Source: Corynespora cassiicola (Eukaryota > Ascomycota > Dothideomycetes > Pleosporales > Corynesporascaceae). From it: a DNA stretch of 64,000 nt. The DNA is taken from positions 4,588,001-4,652,000 of the forward strand of contig JAEUWY010000001.1 of assembly GCA_022059125.1 (NCBI GenBank). Reading direction: 5' to 3'. Of this stretch, positions 46,182 through 58,218 are shown piece by piece. Positions within the stretch are counted from its first letter, which is position 1. The number at the start of each line of letters is the position of its first letter. The position numbers were made by a program, and so were the translations under genes. The notes beneath the pieces were generated by a model. That model saw only the letters and a list, made by a program, of their open reading frames with translations. It was not told the origin of the DNA and searched no databases.

Positions 46182-47641
46182 TTAACCGGTGTACTTGACC
46201 GAGAAGATACCCCTCTCAATGCTGTTGACGAGGAGGTACCCGCTCTTGAAGTAGGGGTACACAGACCAAGCACCATCGAAAGTAGCCTCACCACCAACCG
46301 CATCATCCTCGGGCCTGACATCAAAGAAGCCAGCCTCGAAGAATCCAGCAGCGCTGTCATCCTCCTTGACGGAGCTGACATCGACGATGCGAAGACCGGA
46401 GCCGTAGTTGGCCTGGTAGGCGAGGCCGTTGATGACGTACTGGTTGTGATCGATGGAAACCTGGGGGCTCTTGTAGACGGAGCGGAAGACGGGGTACTCG
46501 AGGTCGTTGATGTCGACGACGTAGGTGGTGGTGCGGCCATCAGCAGCAGGGCCGGTGCCTTCCTGCTCATCGAGCTCGTCGTCAAGGAGGAGGTAGGTGT
46601 GGTCGTCGGTGGCGAGCCAGCCCTGGTGGGTGTAGGTGACGCCGTTGTAGGTGGTGCGGGAGATCTGGCGGGGCATGGCGCGGCGGAAGACGTCGACAAT
46701 GGTGAGCGAGTCCTCGTTGTAGTTGAAGCAGATCTCGTGGCCTTGGTACTTCTGCATGGGGCCGCGGTAGATGATGCACTGGGCGTCGTGGACGTAGCCA
46801 TCGTCGCTCACGCAGCCGGCGTCCTGGGGACGGGCGGGGTTGGAGACGTCGACCATCCAGAGACCACCGCGGCACTTGAGGCTCATCTGGGTGCCGACGG
46901 CGTAGATCATCTGGGTCTCCTCGTTGGCCACAATGTTGTGGCTGCTACCGAAGCCAGTGAAACGAGCAGTCACGGCGTTGGTGTTGAAGGTAATTGGGCT
47001 GGCCGGGTCAATGGTCAACAGCTTCCTCATGTCGAAGATCTGGAGACCGTGGTCGGGGGCCTCAGAGCCAATATAGACAAAGTTGCCAATGACCTTCATG
47101 TCTCTCCACGAGGACGCAACAGTGGCGGTGGGGAGACGGCCAACGTAGACGAGACTACCATCAGACTTGACCTCGACGAATGCAGTGCCGTCAGTCTGTC
47201 CGACAGCACCGAACTCGCGGCCATCAGCAGAGGTCCAACCTGGAATTGGATGTCAGCATAAGCTCAGGACTACTGGCTGATTTGTGTGGAGAACATACCC
47301 CACACATCGTTTCCGACGCGAGTACGGCTTCCCATGTCCTGGTGGCGGAGGAAACCCAGGAGGTCGACATTGTTGCACTTGTATTCACCGGCGGTACCGT
47401 TGGTGCAAGGGGTAGCACCCTGTAGAGCATAGGCATCAACAGCGAACACACCCTGAGCCTCCTTCTCGGCCTGGTGGTCGATCTTCTTTTGCCTCATGAC
47501 CTCCATGCTGACGGCAGTCGAAGCAAGGGAGGACATGAGCTCATCGGGACCATAGGTGGCTACCGGGGCCCTGGGAGCCACGGGGTGGGGAGCAGCGCGA
47601 GCGCTTGCGGCCAAAGCGGCCAAAAAAGCGGCGGTCTTCAT
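46182..47641 (-). CDS. Secreted LVIVD-repeat / choice-of-anchor B-like beta-propeller protein
   Basis: Exons are 47641-47299 and 47239-46182, giving 466 residues. A signal peptide is evident (MKTAAFLAALAASARAAPHPV, cleavage near AAP). The rest is a repetitive beta protein. Units such as GLQIFDMRKLL, GLWMVDVSNPARPQDAGCVSD, SLTIVDVFRRAMPRQISR, TTYVVDINDLEYPVF and GLRIVDVSSVKEDD fit the LVIVD/beta-propeller repeat of choice-of-anchor B proteins, mainly known from bacteria. Cysteine pairs in ATPCTNGTAGEYKCNN would form a disulphide outside the cell. No catalytic motif is recognised. It lies tail-to-tail with the SET-MYND gene. Confidence 0.75.
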
Positions 47642-49413
47642 AGTGAAATGAGGGGACTTGAATTGACAACGACGTGCAGAAGAGACGCTTGGGCTGGCGG
47701 GCGGGCCTGAGCTGGTCTGAGTTGCTTCTGGAAGCTGAATTGGCCTGCTGCTGGAATCTGACCCGGGCCATTGGGGATATTTGTAGTCTCATGGACATGA
47801 CATGACATGATGCCGCGGGCAGTGTTCCCTTCTGCCGCCTGACCCGACAATGAGATAGACAAGCCCTTGGCTAGGGATCCAGGAACCAGGAGCTGTGGAG
47901 TGGACTGGATCTCTGGAGGGATGTAGATGATTTACGATGGCCCTAGAATAACCATCCTGCTCTTTTGGGTATAAGCAGGCTTGGCCTTGTGGAGAAGAGG
48001 CAATGTTCCAGCGTATTTCCGCGCCGAATAAACCTCAACGACCTTCCAGAAGAAGCGTGGGGCCCCATTCTAAGCTTCGTGTCCGGGGGAACATGGCTGT
48101 GCCAGGCTAGCGGTAAGTTGGCAGGGGCAACGATAAAGAAGCAAAAGTCTCTTCAAATAAGTCTTGGAAAGCACCGGCAGCTGCTGCCTTCTCGGCGCCA
48201 TGCATCCAATCTCACGGGAGTCCCTACGGTATTCAGGGATTGCCACAGTTGATCTGGCCGAAGAGCTGTAATTTTGGCTGTGGTTGGGATAGTCCTGCGC
48301 TAAGCTTTACTCGGATATTAAGCTCCTTCCCGTGGCGGAATAGATCTACTCATTGCCAAGCAAGCTCAAGAGGGACCGAACTTCCTTCGCATTCTTGTCG
48401 CCGCCGACGGAGCAAAGATTGGTCGGCTCTTTTCTCGAAGCGTTGCACTTGCTTGCAGAAGTGCGGAACCCCCGTGGCGAGATATTCGTTCGTCGGTACT
48501 CAAGACGCATGCCCGATCACTTTCAATACAATAGCTGCGCGACCACCACCTTCCAGATTAGAATACTCATTACGCTATGTGAATCATCGAATCATATGCT
48601 GTTGACACCCGAACCACTCCCTTGGCATCTGAAAATCCCATGTTCGCTTTGGAGCGGCTCTACAGCCTTCACTGCCCTCCACCGTCCCCAGGACATCAAT
48701 CATCCGAAGACCCTGCCAAGCATTTGCCACAGATTACCAGTTTCGGCAGGTGGTATTCTGCTGGAAGACGTTCCTCTGCGGAGTAAAAAGGATGCACTTA
48801 CAAAATTTTCCACTCCTTCACGGCCAGGATTCAGCCGACTCTCTCAACACGAAATCCTACGACAGGACAAGGGAAAAGATGGGCGCGATAACGCTATCAC
48901 GGCCTGGAAGGATATCAACTGAACGGAACAACTCTGGAAGTAGTAGAGGGTGATATATGCCAAGTCTCATTTGCTGAGATGCGAGGGGGCTATACGAGAA
49001 TCCTCGGCTTGGTATAGATACGCAAGAGATACTTGGAGTCAACTAGTCATCCTGACGACATTCAATGTGAAGAGAAAAACGTGTTGATTTCTTTATACAT
49101 GACACTATAGAGTAGAGAGTGTGTCGGAGGAAAACAGGTGGGGGTTTAGGGCTCAACATGGACTGTCGAACCCATATACTATTAGATCTGCAACCAGGTA
49201 TATTCCAGATTTTTCAAACAAAGAAAGCGCACTGCTCAAGATCGCATCCCAAGCATCGGCTGATTTCCACATGGGGATCAAGCCGTCATCCCGCGCAACC
49301 GTCAGATTGCCCATTAAACAGTTCTATCCTTTCAATTTTTTGTCAGTCCTTTTCCACGCCAAGGAGAACAGTTGGGTATCGAACCTCAAAAAGACCACCT
49401 CTATCACCCACAA
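47642..49413. other. Intergenic region with a possible gene relic
   Basis: It holds the promoter of the secreted propeller gene and, further right, a frame of uncertain status listed separately. No domain is recognised elsewhere. Confidence 0.4.
48353..48922 (+). pseudogene. Possible gene relic, no family recognised
   Basis: An open frame without ATG at its start reads LPSKLKRDRTSFAFLSPPTE then QRLVGSFLEALHLLAEVRNP and RGEIFVRRYSRRMPDHFQYN. These segments are protein-like in composition. The frame has stops before it and no splice sites that rescue an N terminus. It may be a decayed gene or an exon of a gene whose start I could not find. A chance frame is equally possible. Confidence 0.2.
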
Positions 49414-50016
49414 TCACGAATTGTCAGATGGGGTGTCAAACGAATCCGTAGTATACTCCTCTTCCCCCGAAGAAGGAAGGATCCCGGGGTATCTAAACCT
49501 GCGAGCACCTCGCTCCCGCTTTTTATTCTCCTTCTTCTCCTTCTTCTGCTTCTTCTCCCAATCAGCGATAGCCAAGTTCAGCATAGCCCAGACTCCCCTT
49601 CCGATGATGCGCAGCTCGTTGCGGTAATAGAAGGCCATGCCGCCAATAGTGATGCCAGTAATGCAGCCAGAGGCGATGCTCCAGCTATTCGATCGGTCGG
49701 GGCGAAGGTCAAGAACGCCACTGCCATTCTTGATCTTGATGTCGACATTATACGGTAAATTTCCCGGATGCATCTCGAACAGCTGGCCGAGTTTGACATG
49801 TCCGCTGTCATTGCTGAGTTCAACGCGTAGATCTGGGTTGCCGTCGACGTTCTTCAGGGAAGCGGCGGGTCCTTCCATCTTGGTCTTGAGGGCGTGCGAG
49901 TTTGTGGAGGCCTTGGGATCAGGTTTTGCGGCAGCTGCCACATCCTTGATTCCATTTGTGATGTAGGCTATCCCTGACATCGTCGCCATACCGGCGAGAA
50001 AACTGAGCTTTTCCAT
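49414..50016 (-). CDS. Uncharacterised membrane protein
   Basis: A single-exon 200-residue frame from ATG at 50016. The N terminus (MEKLSFLAGMATMSGIAYIT) is moderately hydrophobic and may be an anchor or signal. A hydrophobic segment SIASGCITGITIGGMAFYY (about residues 113-131) is a probable transmembrane helix. After it comes a K/E-rich stretch (ADWEKKQKKEKKENKKRERG) on the cytosolic side. I do not recognise a family. It sits 479 bases from the Rgp1 gene in the same direction. Confidence 0.6.
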   Translation of the reverse strand: MEKLSFLAGMATMSGIAYITNGIKDVAAAAKPDPKASTNSHALKTKMEGPAASLKNVDGNPDLRVELSNDSGHVKLGQLFEMHPGNLPYNVDIKIKNGSGVLDLRPDRSNSWSIASGCITGITIGGMAFYYRNELRIIGRGVWAMLNLAIADWEKKQKKEKKENKKRERGARRFRYPGILPSSGEEEYTTDSFDTPSDNS

Positions 50017-50495
50017 TGGGTAGAGGTGTGCGAGTGTTACTATGTTGCTGAATTCAAGATGATAGGCGATGGAGTAAAGTAAGTTATGTCTAAAGATGGG
50101 AACAGGCCCCTTTTAAGTGTCTGGATTGGACGACATTTGGCTCAATTGAAGGTTGGGAATTTTTTTTTTGATGTGTCCAATGGTTCGGCGACCTGTTGGG
50201 GGTTGAGTCTTCTCAATGTACCATGATCTGGTACGCCCAAGCAGTGTCGAACTTAGCGAGAGTCATCAACGCAACAATTATGTGGTAAAGTAATGACTTG
50301 GATTTTTTGGTGGGAAAAGAATTGGTTGGTTTGGCCGTGAAAAGTGAGAATTAAGAATCAATATGGGCCGACCTCAGGCCTGTATTATACAATGTGTAGA
50401 TTCTCTATCGCCCCGAGCATCACAGGATGGTGATTACCTTGAAGCTCCAGCATCTTCCGTAAAAAAATAGGGGGTTCACTTTGCTGTGCGTATTG
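50017..50495. other. Intergenic spacer upstream of the membrane-protein gene
   Basis: It contains the promoter of the minus-strand membrane-protein gene and the 3' end of the Rgp1 gene. No coding signal. Confidence 0.5.
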
Positions 50496-53079
50496 TTAAA
50501 CGGCCAAACCCTCCTCATCTGGCGCTTCGCTCGCCCCACTTATGGCGCCATACACCCTCACGGGCACCTGGACTTCAAAACTTTCTGCTGGGAGGCGCTC
50601 GGCTGCACCCAGAATGACCCCTCGATCGTCGCTCGAGAGCTCTTCGAGCAAATCATCCCATAATGCTTCCTCGCCATCTTCATATGTTAGCCTTGGCGTT
50701 ATAAATTCAATCCGAAGCTTCCATTCAAGGCTAATGCCACTCGTGATGAATTCGGGCGTAGCATTTGGTGGTATCGTTGGAGAAAATGACAGTCGCTGGG
50801 CGAAGAGTGCATTTTCTGCAAATGCAGCGTGAACCTTTCGCGTGACACGATAGATTGAAGCATTAGACCGAAGAGCTATCGCCGGATCTACTTTCTCCGC
50901 CGTCTCGAGAGACACGTGGATGGAGTAGCAGGGTATATCCGAATTGGTAAAGTCAACCACTGCAGATATGGTCTCGCCTAGTCTGTACGCAGGCCGAGCA
51001 AGCATAATGACTGCAACGCGCCTCCCACTGCGAGCAATCTCGAAACGGTTTGCGCTCTGATTGGCGGCACCTGTGAGATTACTGCGTAGAATAGCAAGAT
51101 CGATAGCTTCCTTCATACTCTGCGGCTCTTCCACTAACGACGAACGTCCTGGTATCGTTTCGGTCGGGGAGAGCAGACCCATGCTAGAACTTTGCCGTGG
51201 GCGATCGAGGAGATTGTCGACGTATTCGAGAAATTCGCCAAACGCAGTTCCTTCAGATCTCGGTATAACAAGCCCTTTCTTTGATGGAGATCCATTTATC
51301 ATCAGAGTCCCTGGATCTATTGAAGAAGTACGAGCTTGGTCGCGCAGGATGATGTATGGAGACATGAGATCATGGCCTAGAATCTCCCCTCGACCTAAAG
51401 GCAAGGTTAGCGTGAGCTTGATTTGAATATGAATGATGACATACTGTTGACACTGCCGAAAACTCTAAAGGGCACGTCCACATGTTTCACCTGCTGATCT
51501 CTAGAGGAGCCCGGTCGCTGGGTGCCGATTGTCAGATGGTAGGCGACTTTCATTGATCTTCCTTTGTGTGTTGGGGGCAGGCCGCGGGGCAGTTTGAAAC
51601 TGTAAGTATAGCTGCGACTTTCCCCAGGAGCTAAACGGAGGTCGACGAAGAGTATAGACTGTGGTGTGGTAATCAATGGCACCGTTTTGGAACTTGCAAT
51701 GCCTCTCATCTCCCTGATGCTCGAAGGCTCAGATGATCCCAGCAAGCCGCCTAAAGATTCTCCAATATTGCCCCATCCAAGTGCACCGAAGAGGCCACTG
51801 TCTCGTTTCGTTCTCTCAACCCCGACTACGCCACCTCCTCCTTGGCCGCCCACGACGCCTTTTCTTTTCACTTCTTCGAACGGCGCTTGGTTAATCAGAG
51901 ATCCGTCCAGAGTGAACGATCCCATAACCTGAGCGTATCCCATCATCAAAGCCTCTGGCTGTTTCTGCTGGTTCGATGGGACTAATGAGGATGTTCGTCG
52001 CTGATGTATCGCCCGTGGAAGAAGACGTTGCTGTGTAGGTTGAGCAACATATTCCGAAGCTAATGTTTCGCTAGAGTTGTTGCTCATGGAGTAAAACTCG
52101 CCACTGCTCCTCGGGGTCCCATTCAAACTTGATCCAGACAATATTCGGGCAACTGGAGACAGGTTCTCGAGATTTTGGTTCGTAGGAAGGCCCGGCGGAG
52201 GTTCTTCAGGTGGCCTGGGGGGGCTTCCGCGCACCTGTGGTGTCCGAACACGCGGACTACCGGTGCCTTCGCCATCACCGGGGTGCTCTGCCTGAGTGTT
52301 GAGCGGGGCAGGAGAAGCGGGGAACTTGAAACTATGCGAGAAGGAGCCCGATGGTTTACGCCCACCGCTGGGAAGAGCAGGAGTATTTGGCGCGGTGGAT
52401 ACGCCGGGTTTCCTTCGAGCTGATCTTGTAGGTAGGCTGGATTCTTTCGAGGGTTCGTAGATTACGGGGGGAGACGAGCTTCCGCTCATAAGCGGAGAAT
52501 GATGGGTTGCAGATCGCAGGGCTGGCGATCCAACTTGAAGAAGTCAGCTTGACGCAGGTTGGATGGAGTGCTTGTAATACCTGAGAAAGGACCAGGGCGC
52601 CCTGGCACAACTTGCAAGCTTGCTGACCTGCCATGCCCCCGCACAGGCCGCCGCGGTGAGGCAGTCTTGTCCTGGCTGATTTCCGTGGCAGCATCCGTCC
52701 CCAGCGATATGATAGAAAGTGACCTCCCATGCCTGTGGCTAGGAGCGCTGCCACCGTTCTGTGCGCCGTTTGGCGGCAAAGGTGATCGGCGATCCCCCGC
52801 AGTGGAAGGTGTGTGCAGTGATAGCGCAGGTCTATGCCCGCGAAGGTGAGGCGGAGGCAATTGGGAGCCAAAGGAAGAATTACGTGAGATCGAGGGGCGC
52901 GTGGTTGAGGAGTGGACTGTAGGGAGCTTGCGCTGGGTGTTTGGCTTGGGCCGAGCGGGCGAGCGATCGCGGGGGCTATTGGTGGGGGCTACATTCTTGA
53001 AAGTGATTGTGCATTCGAGGTCCTCGCCTGCGAATACCGTGGCTTCCTTCCATTGTACAAATACTCGGATATTCGACAT
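50496..53079 (-). CDS. RGP1: Rgp1-like subunit of the Ric1-Rgp1 Rab GEF complex
   Basis: Exons are 53079-52581, 52521-51445 and 51394-50496, giving about 824 residues. The N terminus SNIRVFVQWKEATVFAGEDLECTITFKN is the arrestin-like beta-sandwich start of Rgp1. The next about 270 residues are P/S/R-rich and disordered, common for fungal orthologues. The conserved middle has ILFVDLRLAPGESRSYTYSF and LPRGLPPTHKGRSMKVAYHL. The C-terminal arrestin-like half includes YSIHVSLETAEKVDP and SLEWKLRIEFITPR, and ends VQVPVRVYGAI. Splicing yields NSRGEILG and SALRSATHH. The complex activates the Golgi Rab Ypt6 for retrograde traffic. No large deviation from the family was seen. Confidence 0.88.
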
Positions 53080-54559
53080 GGTATGGCGCGCGGTCGGGGG
53101 TGGTGGCTGCAGGACGACTGGCAGCTCATGGACGGGCTCGGTTTTGCGACATGACGACGACGGTCTAGCACGAGCCTTGAGGGAGGAGTGGCAGCACCGC
53201 GAAATGAGCCTGCAAAAGGGTGATTGAAGGCTTGCAACGCGTGAGACGATGGGGGATGGCCCATCGTCATGCACCTCGGGGACGGGGTTGATCCGGTCCC
53301 TTGACCAAAGTGGCCTAGTCGCATCTCGCATCCAGCGCCTTGGTAGCCGAGGACCCGTTCTTTCCAACTGTCATTGCCGCGCCCAGCATTAGCCTGCAGT
53401 CCCTGATCTTCACCTCCCGATGATGTTTTCCCATCCTTTGGGAGCCCGTGTATGCAAACCATACCTGCTGTGCACTGTGGACTCGGGGGCCATGTTCTTC
53501 TGCTCTGATCACCCCCTGGTGTTCATCTCGCCAATCCGCGCGCATCTGGTTTGGCGGGACTCTCCGCCCGTATCATCTCCACTTGCTCGGGATTGCCATC
53601 AAATTCAGCAGTCAGTCCCCTCAGACTTCCGAGAACCCGCCGGAACATGTTGGTGCGCGATGAGGGCTTGGTGGAGTGCATGACGGTGCCCGCTCTTACA
53701 TGTGCCTCTCCCATGTTGAAAGTAGTGCGGCCTACAAAGTACTCGTATCCAGCATGGCAGTTGTACCAAAGCTGGCCATTTTCTTTTCTTCACATAGAGT
53801 GAGGGCACAGGGTGTTTTATTTATATGCTTGACTGGCACTCGTGCTTCTTATCGGGGTATGTTGTCTAAACTCAAGCCCGCGTGACCATCCTGCCAAAAA
53901 AGGTTCCTGTGCTCCCTAACCGCCGAGTGTTAGATTATCTTGCAGATGAACTACTGTATGGCTCACAGAGACAATCATTTACAGATTTGCATAGTCTAAC
54001 ACATTACCTCCCTACGTGTCTGTTCTCTCTAGACGCTCATGGCCGCAACTCAAAGCCACACATTGCACATGCATTGTGCGCCATGGAGAGAACACCAATA
54101 ACATCATCTAGGGTGATCGGAGACCGACCCACGCAACAGAAGCGCGAGCGACGTGCTCGATGGTCGTCGGAAAAAGCAAATTTGATGATCTGCCTCCCGT
54201 AAAACTTGCTGGAACTGGGCCCAGGGTCCAAGGGTCCAGAATAAATGGAATCCACCAGATCTGCCACCTCGATCTATCTTGCGACGAATAGAGGGCGGAA
54301 TCCAGGGATGTGACCTCTTTACACGCTGTACTGCGCCTCCACCGGTCTCATGGTGTCCTGGCTGCGCGTCGCGTTGGCAACCTCGTGCTCCGTGACGTCA
54401 TACCATTCCCTCTTGCTTAAAGCCATCCCAATTTCCTACTTGGGGGTAAGAGCCATCTCAAAGCAAATCAGACGAGCAACAAGCCTACATCTTCAAATCT
54501 CTTCCTCATCAAACCCTAATTTCAACATCCACCACATCACCACATCACCACATCCAACC
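53080..54559. other. Intergenic region, no gene seen
   Basis: About 1.5 kb. Open frames are short and overlap. The final 100 bases before 54560 are C/A-rich (CACATCACCACATCACCACATC), an unstructured leader. Confidence 0.45.
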
Positions 54560-54823
54560 ATGCCCATCGGCCAGCAAGAATCCGGTGTCACCTCTGGTGT
54601 CAAGTTCGTCACCTCCACTGTTGGAAACACTGTCGGCGGCCTTACCAACACCGTCGGTGGAGTCGTGGGTGCCTTGGGGCGTGGTGTCGGCGAGACCCTC
54701 GAAGGCGCCACTGGCAGCGCTGGCCGCCCAGTTGCTCGAGGCATCGCAGACGCAACCACCAGCGTCGAAGATGGCGCCAACAAGATTGCAGGGGGCGTGA
54801 AGAGGGCCGGAGAAGGCAAATAA
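54560..54823 (+). CDS. Small glycine-rich amphipathic protein
   Basis: An 87-residue frame from ATG at 54560 in good context (CCAACCATGCCC). It is rich in G, T, V and A. A segmental pattern of about 11 residues (VTSTVGNTVGG, LTNTVGGVVGA, LGRGVGETLEG) recalls LEA or lipid-droplet amphipathic helices. The C terminus is lysine-rich (KIAGGVKRAGEGK). No Cys and no signal peptide. I do not recognise a named family. It may be a stress- or membrane-associated small protein; this is inference. Confidence 0.6.
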   Translation: MPIGQQESGVTSGVKFVTSTVGNTVGGLTNTVGGVVGALGRGVGETLEGATGSAGRPVARGIADATTSVEDGANKIAGGVKRAGEGK

Positions 54824-56961
54824 ATTGGAGGGACAGACATGGAAAGCCATCCATCTCGGATAGGAAGAGCTCGGCGTCGTCAGGTCATGATATCCATAAT
54901 GTGTTAGCAGCGGAACTGGCTGGTAGACTTGAGCTAGTGATGAATCTTAATGTAAATGTTTGAATTCAAACCTCTGATGAGACCACTCGCCAAGAATGTG
55001 AACTGTGTTCTGTACAGATATGTGTAATCACATCACAGCAAGAATATTGATGAAGAAGTTGGCCCGCCAACGCAGGGTACGTGGTTTTGTTCAATGAGCT
55101 TTGAGGTGGGATCATTTTCATGCCAGTATTCCAATGCCGAGCAGGAACCGCGGGAGCGGTGTGCCTAATCATCCTGAATGCTGCTCCCCTTAGCAGTGGA
55201 GACGATGAATGAGCCAGTCGTATGAGGTGTACCAAGAGCAGCGCTGCTACTGATATACCAATTAGGCCCACCATCCGACGGTCAGCATGCCTTGATATAC
55301 ATGGCGTAAGTCGATTCTTGTCTTTGATCTCTTCGCATGTGTCCTCACTCCGTCACCGATAATTCATAGCGCAGGTATCGCGATTGCCGAGCCCCAATTC
55401 ACCCATCGCCGAGCCAGTGCAGCGAATGGGTGCTGCTCGATCCATGCTCTGACTCCGTGCGGCCTGCGGATAAACAAGTCCCTTCCGAAAGCAGAATGTC
55501 GCACTGCTTCATGTTCTGCAAAGGATAGGGATCACCGGCATGTCAATGCCTCACTGAGACGCAGCGCTTGAAAACATGCAGCCCCATACCGCCAGTGACT
55601 GAGCGCTGCAATCCGACCTCAAAACAGGCAGGTCGAAATAAACACAGCTCGGACATGGAATGTGTAGTATGCCATTCGGCATGAGCGAGAGAAACGCTGA
55701 AACGCTGAAACGCGCCGACGTCATCGCCACCACATGTCCAAGAATAGAAGCGCAAATCCGTAGCCTCTTCACTACACTGACGTCTGCCACCAAAGCACAA
55801 GAAATATGGCTGTTCCAAGTTCCTCAGGTGGACCACGGTTGCGTATGCAGCGGTTCACCGCGGAGCGCAGGGGCGGGATGGAAGACGAGGGGTGGCTGAC
55901 GGCAACGACGGCAGCCACACGACTACCCCACAATTTGGCCGCGCTAGTGCACAAGGGCGATGGGTCATCGAGATGGAGTCCTCGACGTCCATTCATCCAC
56001 TAAACTCGCCAATCCCACCGCCAGCATCGCGGCCTTGAGCGTCCTTGCCGTCCAATTGAATCCGAGCACCAACCCAATCGCCCCATATTAGACTGCAGAT
56101 CCAATGCTTCTCAGCGGCCCGTCACAACGCGAATCCCACCAGGTCACTGGCCTTTCCGTGTGAGCCCGCGCCGCAGAAACTTCATAACAGTCCGGTCCGG
56201 GAAAAGACGCTCCGCAGTGGTACACTAGACAGATTCGTTTTATGCGTGTGATTTCCTGGGTGACTCTCCGTCAACGGGGTCCCAGCGCCACGTACCATCT
56301 GCCGGCTCGATCATTGTCTTTCCCGGATGGTACGGGCAAACAGCTCCTCGTGATACAGCAATTACCACATCGAAATCAACCACCGCCCAGATGCTGGGCT
56401 ACTCCAGATGGCTGGCAAGTGGCTGTGAGCTAAGAACAAACAAGAGGGGAAACGCCCCCTCCAAGACTGCTCCAAGAGCTGGTGGAGACGGTGGAGGAGG
56501 GGTTGGGAAGCATGGATTGGGCGAATCGACGTTTATGCTCTGCACGCTAGCGGCTATTCAAACGTCCCCTCCAGCCTCAGGGATCTCTCATTCGAGCGAC
56601 GCTATCCAGTCTTGACGCGTGGATGATCGGCTACGCAGACGGACTAACTGTGCCCTCTGGCCGCACATGGTCAGTCCACGCACCAGCCATCTTGTCGGTC
56701 CACGGTAGTGACATGTCTGATGAAGTCAGATCCCCGTTTGAATTGCGTAGGTATTTAGCTGTCTCACCTGCCCTTTGTATTCTGCTCTGCCTCAACCTCT
56801 CGTTGTCGTGGTTACCTGTGCCTGGAATATTCAGTCCGGCTTCAATCGTACCTTTATAAGTCGCTACTGCTGTGGACTGGTACCTCGTTCCATCAGTCTA
56901 CACATTCGCTGCTCATACCGTCGTTAATATCTGTACAACTTGAAGTTTGCCTTCAACAAAC
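54824..56961. other. Long upstream region of the cell-wall gene
   Basis: About 2.1 kb with no supported gene. It is the upstream region of the wall protein and the 3' side of the small Gly-rich gene. Such long promoters are typical of fungal cell-wall genes. Confidence 0.45.
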
Positions 56962-58218
56962 ATGAAGTCCTTCGTTGCGCTCGCCCTTGCGGCTTCGGCT
57001 TTGGCAAAGCCAATGCCAGCGCCCCAGTCCGACTCTGCAGAGAGCTGCTCAGAGTCCCACGATGGAGAATTCCAGATCACTGTTGTCAACGTGACCCAGT
57101 CTGCCGAAAAGCGTGCCGTCGAAAGACGCCAGCAAGCCGGCATCTTGACCCTGACGCTCCAGGAAGGAGTACTCAAGGATCAAGCGGATAGGACCGGGTA
57201 CGTAACACCAAATACCTAGCCAGTGTATCTAGTCAGATGCACCACTGATAAATTGATAAATGGCTTTGTGCTTCCTTGATATCCAAAGGACGGTACTGAC
57301 TGGTTACTCAGGTATATTGCCAGCAATTACCAGTTCCAGTTCGATTCTCCACCGCAGGCGAACGCCATCAAATCTGACGGCTTCTCGTATTGCGCGAACA
57401 ATTCCCTTGCTCTCGATGGCTCGGCCATCTTCTACCAATGCTACACCGGTGGGTTTTACAACCTGTACGATAGGCACTGGGCAGAGCAGTGTTCGCCCAT
57501 CTATCTGGTTGCCCAGGGAAGCAGTGGCGGTGCCCCACCGGCTACACAGGTACGCCACCTCACTCATATCTCAACCTGTTGTTTCATTCCATGGTACACG
57601 ACTTTACTAACTCCCCCTCAGATTTCTGACGGCCAGCCTCAGGTCCCCACCGGCGGCCCAGCCATCTCCCAAATCTCTGATGGCCAGCCCCAAGTCCCCA
57701 CTGGCCTACCCCCCATCTCCCAAATCTCTGACGGCCAGCCTCAAGTCCCTACAGGCGGACCTCCCGTCTCTCAGATCTCCGATGGCCAGCCTCAGGTCCC
57801 CACCGGCGGACCCCCCGTCTCCCAAATCTCTGATGGCCAACCCCAAGCCCCCACAGGCGGCGCCCCCGTAACCCAGATCTCAGACGGGCAACCCCAAGCT
57901 CCCACTGCCGCCCCACCCGCACCTTCAGGCCCCGCCGTGACCCAGATCTCCGACGGCCAGCCTCAGGCTCCCACTGCTGCGCCCCCGGCAGAGACTCATG
58001 CCCCCTCCGTCGCCCCGCCGCCATCGCCGCCCCAGGGCCCGCCCGTCACGCAGATCAGCGACGGCCAGCCTCAGGCCCCAATCGCGACTTCGAACCATAC
58101 TGTTCCTAATGCTACGGCGTCTGCTCCCCTGCCCGAGTTTACGGGTGCGGCTTCGAGCCCCGTCTATGGCTTCGGAGCTATTGTTGCGGGTGTCGTCGGT
58201 ATGGTGGCTATGTTGTAG
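56962..58218 (+). CDS. PIR-type GPI-anchored cell-wall protein with DGQPQ repeats
   Basis: Exons are 56962-57197, 57312-57549 and 57622-58218, giving 356 residues. A signal peptide (MKSFVALALAASALAKPMPA) and a Kex2-like KR site (SAEKRAVERRQQ) begin the protein. Next is a Cys domain resembling the C-terminal PIR domain: LTLTLQEGVLKDQADRTGYI, NYQFQFDSPPQANAI and FYQCYTGGFYNLYDRHWAEQ. Then eight QISDGQPQ repeats with P/T/G spacers (57622-58082). The C terminus is hydrophobic (AIVAGVVGMVAML), a GPI-signal type end after an S/A-rich omega region. PIR repeats become ester-linked to beta-1,3-glucan through the Gln. The order (Cys domain first, repeats second) is the reverse of yeast PIR proteins. 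Intron 2 falls exactly at the start of the repeat array. Confidence 0.88.
57622..58082 (+). repeat. Coding tandem array of eight ISDGQPQ repeats
   Basis: Units are mostly 17 codons (51 bases) in the first half and longer and irregular in the second half. The first four units are nearly identical, suggesting recent duplication or homogenisation; later units diverge. Confidence 0.9.
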
